Source: ECT2AJA-044 sp965658225
Lineage (GTDB): Bacteria > Bacteroidota > Bacteroidia > Flavobacteriales > ECT2AJA-044
Assembly: GCA_965658225.1 (NCBI GenBank)
Contig: CBFHRK010000005.1
Location: 21,528-85,527, forward strand
DNA: 64,000 bases
Direction of reading: 5' to 3'
The notes beneath the pieces are model-generated. The model did no database searches. It was not told where the DNA came from and was given only the letters and a program-made list of their open reading frames with translations. The position numbers and the translations under genes are program-made. Shown piece by piece: positions 59,701 to 64,000 of this stretch (its first letter is position 1; the number at the start of each line of letters is the position of its first letter).

Positions 59701-59992
59701 ACGATCCGATTTCCTTACCAACTTTCAAGTGGTCGGATTTGCAGATGTCGGCACGGCCTGGACTGGACTCACACCTTATTCGGAGGAAAATTTCTTGAAT
59801 ACAGAAACGGTTGAGCAAGGCCCCATTACTGTAATTCTCAATGGACAGGTTGAGCCCATCGTCGCAGGATATGGATTCGGACTCCGAACCCGAATGCTGG
59901 GCTACTTCATAAAAGCCGACTGGGCCTGGGGTTGGGAAGACTACGTCGTTCGCGACAACATCTTTTACGTATCTTTAGGGCTCGACTTCTAG
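56705..59992 (+). CDS. Outer-membrane protein with TolB-like propeller and BamA/Omp85-like barrel
   Basis: 1095 residues with a TTG start at 56705, directly before a clear signal peptide (to about residue 24). Residues 35-280 form a helical domain like peptidase-MA proteins but with H173-LPEWYTQGLQSF and no HExxH, so it is probably not a protease. A WD40/TolB-like propeller covers about 290-530. A Pro/Lys-rich linker at about 638-698 leads to a beta-barrel domain ending in YVSLGLDF, the terminal aromatic of outer-membrane proteins. The function is unknown. Confidence 0.75.
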   Translation: MQNKFTKYLILLGLFLGLGFEASAQFYYGMQQEFGKNRVQYNDFLWSYYRFERFDVYYYKEGKELAEYAAREVTVHLSEIEKYLDFPVDERLQILVFNNMSDLKQSNINLSSDEDYNTGGQTTIVGTRMFVYFNGDHNDFIRQIRAGVAEIVVQNLIYGGSLKDAVRSSTLVHLPEWYTQGLQSFIAQPWNVEIDSRVRDGILSKKYKRFNSLTGDDARYAGHSFWNYVVNTYGEKVLPHILFMTIINRNVDSGFLFVLGSSLTNVAEDWKAYYEKRYGVLKDFKPPETELLKRSKKNQVFSQFQFSPTGSHYAYVCNELGLYKVNLVDIRKDKKTKVVKKGYRIAQNTDYSYPLLAWHPTGNFLTVVFEEKGLTYLGIYDLRKKKFDVRPLYTFNKIIDFSYAEDGRRLLISAVRRGKTDIYIYDVVSNTFEQVTDDIYDDHHPRFIMDDQYIVWSSNRLGDTLNVPDTLFEVATTNDLYWYDYRNKGYELRRLTNTPGINEEVPQEYQPGYITYLSDRGGTRNRHMVHIDSSVAYVDTTTHYQYNYENFQVTNYPRNIIEQTGNSFSNRLGYIDYENGRYLINEEEFIPAHELKEITAQNPLSIPVQSKRKEYNFEVGVIENPREANVNREIDINNYVFGEEVYQQYQKEPEKAPDANQAVTPAPTNDQRADVPKVEFPRDQVAKASSSNKKFKMPQARNYVTAFFTEFFTAQVDNSFINETYQPFTAGVPLFLNPSFNGMFKIGLGDLMENYKIIGAFRLSIDLNNNEFYLVFKDLKTRLDKQIILHRRGQRAFLPGNIVLSTQTHEATYKVSYPLSEVFAITGSGTYRFDQNVLLSTDQFTLNEPNFQRNWVSGKATLVFDNTIQKGLNLYEGSRWKIFSEYYKNLTTGGYTVTAGFDFRQYIPIHRSIIWANRFAGGSSWGSEKLAYYMGGVDNWFSPEYNARRQVDLSQNYVFQTLATPMRGFIQNIRNGNSFAVINSELRIPIFRYLLNRPLRSDFLTNFQVVGFADVGTAWTGLTPYSEENFLNTETVEQGPITVILNGQVEPIVAGYGFGLRTRMLGYFIKADWAWGWEDYVVRDNIFYVSLGLDF

Positions 59993-60002
59993 CCTAAATT
60001 CA

Positions 60003-60371
60003 ATGAATTTGTCTACTGTTTTCATACTGATTTTTATCGGCCTCGCGGCCGGATTACTATCTGGAATGGTAGGCGTAGGCGGCGGAATCCTCATGGTTCC
60101 AGCCCTGGTTTTTTTTCTCGGACTCTCGCAGCATGGGGCACAAGGAACTAGTTTGGCAGTAATGCTCCCTCCCGTTGGAATATTGGCCTGCATGAATTAC
60201 TACAAAGCAGGCGCTCTCAATTGGAAATTCGCCCTCATTATTGGCATCACCTTCGTAGTGGGTGGTTATTTAGGGAGCAAGGTGGCCATCGGCATCGATG
60301 AGCGCATGCTTAAAAAAGTATTCGGTGTTGTGATGCTCCTCGCAGCACTCAAGCTGATTTTTGGAAAGTAA
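60003..60371 (+). CDS. Half-length TauE/SafE-family membrane permease
   Basis: 122 residues with about four membrane segments. It has the TauE hallmark GLLSGMVGVGGGILMVPAL at the start and a second-helix pair ending LLAALKLIFGK. Full TauE/SafE sulfite exporters are about 250 residues with two such halves, so this would work as a dimer. It lies 11 bp after the outer-membrane protein. Confidence 0.82.
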   Translation: MNLSTVFILIFIGLAAGLLSGMVGVGGGILMVPALVFFLGLSQHGAQGTSLAVMLPPVGILACMNYYKAGALNWKFALIIGITFVVGGYLGSKVAIGIDERMLKKVFGVVMLLAALKLIFGK

Positions 60372-60387
60372 TAAGGACTCGACCCGA

Positions 60388-62595
60388 TTAATTGGCTACT
60401 TCGCTCAAAAACTTGATCCGCATTAAGCGCAGTTCCTCCTCAGAATACTCATCATCAAATTCAGTCATCGCCTCTTCCAACGAATCGGTTTCCGCATCTT
60501 CCATAAAATAGTCGAAGATTTCTTCTTGTTGGTCTTCCTCAAGTAAATCGTCCAAGTAGTAGTTGATATCCACTTTGGTCCCCGAATAAACAATCCGTTC
60601 TATTTCGGTCAGCAAATCATCCATTTCCAGACTCTTGGCTGCAGCAATATCTTCAAGCGGAAGTTTTCGATCCGTACTTTGAATGATATAAACCTTCAAT
60701 CCCGATTTGTTTACCATGGACTTCACAACCATGTCATCGGGCCGATCGATGTCGTTTTCATCGACATACCTTTTAATTAATTCAAGAAACGGCTTCCCAA
60801 ATTTTCTGGCTTTCCCTTCACCAACTCCGAAGATGTTTTTCATTTCATCTAGGGTGATCGGATACTGTATGGCCATATCTTCCAAGGAAGATTCCTGAAA
60901 AACCGCGTATGGTGGTAAGTTTTTACTCTGAGCTACTGATTTGCGTAAATCGCGCAGCAGCTTCACTAGGTTTTGATCTGCCCCTCCAGTTTTGGGTCCA
61001 ACCGAAGCATTCGTTGCAACTTCCGATTCTGCTGCGATGTCAAAATGATGGTCTTCGGCGATCATTAAACTTCTCGGCGATTTCAAGAATTCTACGCCTC
61101 GCGGCGTGATTTTCAAGACCCCGTATGTTTCAATTTCTTTCCGTAGGAAATCGTGAACGATGGTTTGCCGATAAACCATACGCCAAAAGGCAATGTCTTT
61201 GGGTGCACCGGATCCAAAGCTCGGTAATTCGTTCAGCTTGTAGGTTTCAATAGTATTGTTTTTGAGTCCGGCCAAGTATTGTGCTAAGTCATCAATCTTG
61301 AACCGCTCTTTTGTATCCATTGCGGCTTGCAGCGCTAGGGAAATATACTCTTTCCCTTCAAAGTGACCTTTCGGATAGCGCTGATTATCGTCCATTCCGG
61401 CGCCGTCACCTTTCTTTTCATCCCATTCTTCACCGAAGTAGTGTAAAATGAATTTTCGACGGCTTATAGAAGTTTCGGAATAGGCCACAACTTCTTGTAG
61501 GAGTTGGTGACCAATTTCTTGCTCAGCTATAGGCTTTCCTTGCATAAACTTCTCGAGTTTCTCAATGTCCTTATAGCTGTAAAAAGCAATGCAAACACCT
61601 TCGCCACCGTCGCGTCCCGCACGACCTGTTTCTTGATAGTAACTTTCGAGCGATTTAGGGATGTCGTGGTGAATAACAAATCGCACATCGGGTTTGTCGA
61701 TCCCCATCCCAAAGGCGATTGTGGCAACAATTACTTCGACGTCTTCCATTAAGAAAGCATCCTGATGCTTTGCACGTGTCCCCGCATCGAGTCCAGCATG
61801 ATAGGGCAGTGCTTTAATTCCGTTCACTTGAAGCGTTTCGGCAAGTTCTTCCACTTTCTTGCGTGAAAGGCAATAGATGATTCCTGATTTTTCGGGCTGA
61901 CTCTTAACGTACTTAATAATTTCCTTGATCACGTTAACCTTCGGCCGCACTTCATAATATAAGTTGGGGCGGTTAAACGAGTCTTTAAAAATATTCGCTT
62001 TTTCCATCCCCAAGTTTTTCCGAATGTCTTCTTGAACTTTGGGAGTAGCGGTAGCGGTTAAGGCAATTATAGGAGCCTGCTCAATTCGAGACATGATACT
62101 CCGTAGGTTCCGGTATTCAGGTCTAAAATCATGTCCCCATTCTGATATGCAATGCGCTTCATCGATCGCGTAGAACGATACCTTCACCTGCTTTAAGAAT
62201 TCAATATTGTCTTCTTTGGTCAGTGATTCAGGGGCTACATACAGGAGTTTCGTGATTCCAGAAAGAAGGTCCTCCTTAACTCTCGCCGTTTCTTTTTTGG
62301 TAAGTGAGCTGTTTAAAACGTGTGCGACCCCTTCTTCTTCGCTGAAACCTCGAAGAGCATCTACTTGATTTTTCATCAGAGCGATGAGGGGTGAAACAAC
62401 AATGGCCGTTCCTTCGCTCATAAAAGCGGGCAATTGATAGCACAAACTCTTACCGCCGCCAGTGGGCATAATCACAAAAGTGTCATGACCATCCAACACA
62501 CTTTTAACAATAGCGTCTTGCTGACCTTTGAATTGGTCGAAACCAAAAAACTGCTTAAGATTTGATTTTAAATAGGGTGGGGACATAAGGTCCAA
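60388..62595 (-). CDS. recQ: ATP-dependent DNA helicase RecQ
   Basis: 735 residues; a second ATG 9 bp on may be the start. Walker A MPTGGGKSLCYQLPA, DEAH box YAIDEAHCISEWGHDFRPEY, motif V/VI ETGRAGRDGGEG, winged-helix RQC region, then HRDC (LLRDLRKSVAQSKNLPPYAVF). The zinc-binding Cys cluster expected after RRKFILHYFGE is replaced by GDGAGMDDN. An acidic C-terminal tail (about 685-735) follows. It unwinds DNA in repair. Diverges from kdsD. Confidence 0.95.
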   Translation of the reverse strand: MDLMSPPYLKSNLKQFFGFDQFKGQQDAIVKSVLDGHDTFVIMPTGGGKSLCYQLPAFMSEGTAIVVSPLIALMKNQVDALRGFSEEEGVAHVLNSSLTKKETARVKEDLLSGITKLLYVAPESLTKEDNIEFLKQVKVSFYAIDEAHCISEWGHDFRPEYRNLRSIMSRIEQAPIIALTATATPKVQEDIRKNLGMEKANIFKDSFNRPNLYYEVRPKVNVIKEIIKYVKSQPEKSGIIYCLSRKKVEELAETLQVNGIKALPYHAGLDAGTRAKHQDAFLMEDVEVIVATIAFGMGIDKPDVRFVIHHDIPKSLESYYQETGRAGRDGGEGVCIAFYSYKDIEKLEKFMQGKPIAEQEIGHQLLQEVVAYSETSISRRKFILHYFGEEWDEKKGDGAGMDDNQRYPKGHFEGKEYISLALQAAMDTKERFKIDDLAQYLAGLKNNTIETYKLNELPSFGSGAPKDIAFWRMVYRQTIVHDFLRKEIETYGVLKITPRGVEFLKSPRSLMIAEDHHFDIAAESEVATNASVGPKTGGADQNLVKLLRDLRKSVAQSKNLPPYAVFQESSLEDMAIQYPITLDEMKNIFGVGEGKARKFGKPFLELIKRYVDENDIDRPDDMVVKSMVNKSGLKVYIIQSTDRKLPLEDIAAAKSLEMDDLLTEIERIVYSGTKVDINYYLDDLLEEDQQEEIFDYFMEDAETDSLEEAMTEFDDEYSEEELRLMRIKFLSEVAN

Positions 62596-62614
62596 GTAGT
62601 GTTACCGTTTTTAA

Positions 62615-62622
62615 TACTTTTG
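62615..62622 (+). promoter_or_regulatory. -7 promoter element of kdsD-tatC
   Basis: TACTTTTG, exact TAnnTTTG match, giving a leader of about 80 nt before kdsD. Confidence 0.5.
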
Positions 62623-62657
62623 TAGCGCTTGCTGCACTAGTAATCTGGGTAGTCATC

Positions 62658-62688
62658 TAAATGTAGTGCATTTCTATTAGCTGACCAA
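62658..62688 (-). promoter_or_regulatory. Promoter of recQ
   Basis: Minus strand TTG (62688-62686), 20 bp, then TACATTTA (one mismatch to TAnnTTTG). Confidence 0.5.
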
Positions 62689-62706
62689 CCAAAGAAGCAC
62701 ATTCAC

Positions 62707-63672
62707 TTGAAACAATTAGACAAAATTATTCAATCGGCCCAACGCACCATCGATATTGAATCGAAGGCAATCAGCGGCTTACGAGAACAAATTGACGCAT
62801 CCTTCGCAAAAGCAGTAGAAACTATTTTTCTTTCGAACGGCCGATTAATTGTTACCGGAATTGGGAAGAGCGCGAACATCGCCAACAAAATTGTAGCGAC
62901 GATGAATTCGACTGGGACTCCGGCCGTATTCATGCATGCGGCGGATGCTATTCACGGCGATCTAGGTATTGTTCAAAAGAACGATACGGTTTTGGCTATT
63001 TCGCACAGTGGGAATACTCCTGAAATCAAAGCCTTGCTTCCCTTGATAAAGAATATGGGAAATACCTTGGTCGGACTCACGGCGAAGCGCGATAGCTATT
63101 TGGGATTACAAAGCGATTTCGTGCTCTGCACGGATGTGGAAGAAGAGGCATGTCCTAATAATTTGGCTCCGACCTCAAGCACGACAGCACAATTGGTAAT
63201 GGGTGATGCGGTTGCTGTGGCCCTGCTTGAATTACGAGATTTTAGCTCGGCAGATTTCGCGCGTTACCATCCTGGAGGCAGTCTTGGAAAGCGTTTGTAT
63301 GTTACAGTGGGCGATTTATATACTCAGAATGCACGTCCGGCCGTGCAGGCCGATGCAAGCATCAAAGAGGTAATTGTAGAAATATCCTCGAAGCGCTTGG
63401 GAATTACCGCGGTTCTTGAGAATGAAAAACTTGTGGGCGTAATTACCGACGGTGATTTGCGAAGAATGATGGAACGCGAAGACGACGTGCTTACCGCTAA
63501 AGCCCGCGATATTATGACGGCCGGGCCTAAATTTGTGGAGCCGAAAATGTTAGCGGCTGAGGCGCTGGGACTCATGCAAGGAAAAAACATTACACAATTA
63601 GTGGTTGTTGAAGACGGCAATTACAAAGGAATTATTCACCTTCACGATATCTTGAAAGAAGGTATTATTTAA
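62707..63672 (+). CDS. kdsD: Arabinose-5-phosphate isomerase (KpsF/GutQ family)
   Basis: 321 residues with a TTG start at 62707. The SIS domain (about 35-170) has TGIGKSANIANKIVATMNSTG and ISHSGNTPE; two CBS domains follow (about 200-321). It makes D-arabinose-5-phosphate from ribulose-5-phosphate for Kdo of lipopolysaccharide. The stop TAA shares its last base with the tatC start. Confidence 0.94.
   Translation: MKQLDKIIQSAQRTIDIESKAISGLREQIDASFAKAVETIFLSNGRLIVTGIGKSANIANKIVATMNSTGTPAVFMHAADAIHGDLGIVQKNDTVLAISHSGNTPEIKALLPLIKNMGNTLVGLTAKRDSYLGLQSDFVLCTDVEEEACPNNLAPTSSTTAQLVMGDAVAVALLELRDFSSADFARYHPGGSLGKRLYVTVGDLYTQNARPAVQADASIKEVIVEISSKRLGITAVLENEKLVGVITDGDLRRMMEREDDVLTAKARDIMTAGPKFVEPKMLAAEALGLMQGKNITQLVVVEDGNYKGIIHLHDILKEGII
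63339..63351. repeat. GGCC-N5-GGCC palindrome, one of at least six
   Basis: GGCCGTGCAGGCC inside kdsD. Copies with the same or nearly the same core occur at 11739, 20533, 40237 (inverted), 43791 and 51578, all but one inside genes. Confidence 0.7.
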
Positions 63673-64000
63673 TGGCAGAAAAAGAGCGCATCGGAACGGG
63701 TACGGAAAGTGATGGATCGGAAATGAGCTTTTTGGACCACCTCGAAATATTGAGGTGGCACTTAATACGTTCGGTTTCCGTGGTTATGTTATTGGGGGTC
63801 GTAGCTTTTGCCGCAAAACGCATTGTATTCGACGTAATCATTTTCGGGCCAAAGGATCCGAATTTCATTACCTATCGCATGTTCTGCAAGCTTTCAAAAG
63901 CCATGGGCTTAGATGATGCCTTGTGCATGACGGAACTTCCGTTTACTCTCCAGAATATTGACATGGCCGGTCAATTCACTACGCATATTTGGGTGAGCTT
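63672..64000 (+). CDS. tatC: Sec-independent translocase TatC (partial)
   Basis: 109 codons to the right edge; the C-terminus is cut off. After a charged start comes the TatC signature MSFLDHLEILRWHLIRS and the first membrane helix (VVMLLGVVAFAA). TatC receives twin-arginine signal peptides at the inner membrane. It overlaps kdsD by one base. The DinB-family protein at 36925 has a Tat-like signal and could be a substrate. Confidence 0.92.
   Translation, partial: MAEKERIGTGTESDGSEMSFLDHLEILRWHLIRSVSVVMLLGVVAFAAKRIVFDVIIFGPKDPNFITYRMFCKLSKAMGLDDALCMTELPFTLQNIDMAGQFTTHIWVS

Noticed and set aside
1..64000. tRNA, rRNA, CRISPR arrays, prophage or integrase genes
   Set aside because: Reading both strands I found no tRNA-like T-loop, rRNA segment, spaced direct repeats or integrase/transposase frame. 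A tRNA and CRISPR scan would confirm.

Overview
The window looks like chromosomal DNA of a Bacteroidota bacterium, most likely Flavobacteriia-like. The evidence is a gldE-ssb-mutY cluster, a SusC/SusD pair, four secreted proteins with type IX secretion (T9SS) sorting tails, promoters with the Bacteroidota -7 element TAnnTTTG, and few Shine-Dalgarno sites. No rRNA, tRNA or CRISPR array was found. Three runs of 98-99 Ns mark assembly joins.

Layout. 1-4.97 kb: a partial gldE with ssb and mutY (minus), divergent from HU, a TPR protein, a 29-residue ribosomal-type basic protein and rng (plus). 5-9.6 kb: an MFS exporter, recX, an 85-bp IS3-end-like palindrome, fhs, and an HTH regulator with its own inverted repeat. 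9.7-32.1 kb: a large starch/maltodextrin locus. 32-43.9 kb: housekeeping genes (ltaE, frameshifted prfB, arsC, fumC, DinB-like, DUF389, manC, SprT-like, feoBA). 43.9-48.2 kb: mlaE-mlaF, two T9SS proteins and a 434-bp gap that may hold a small RNA. 48.2-64 kb: gcvP, a UbiA-like gene, kynU-kmo, a T9SS protein, a large propeller/beta-barrel outer-membrane protein, a TauE-like protein, recQ, kdsD and partial tatC.

The starch locus is the most coherent system. On the plus strand are a secreted GH13 amylase, a NUDIX/NrtR-type regulator with a degenerate Nudix box, then SusC, SusD and two exported accessory proteins. On the minus strand one uninterrupted ten-gene run goes from pfkA through gapA, a BadF-type kinase, a degenerate methylglyoxal-synthase homologue, pgmB, a GH65 phosphorylase, two GH13 lipoproteins and a true methylglyoxal synthase to an SLC45-type MFS sugar transporter. 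A minus-strand T9SS-secreted protein with four starch-binding-like modules flanks it. A 17-bp palindrome, AGTGTA-N5-TACACT, precedes pfkA and susC, and weaker copies lie between the T9SS protein and the amylase. I infer that the NUDIX protein controls import, phosphorolysis and lower glycolysis as one regulon. The active and degenerate methylglyoxal synthases inside it are unusual.
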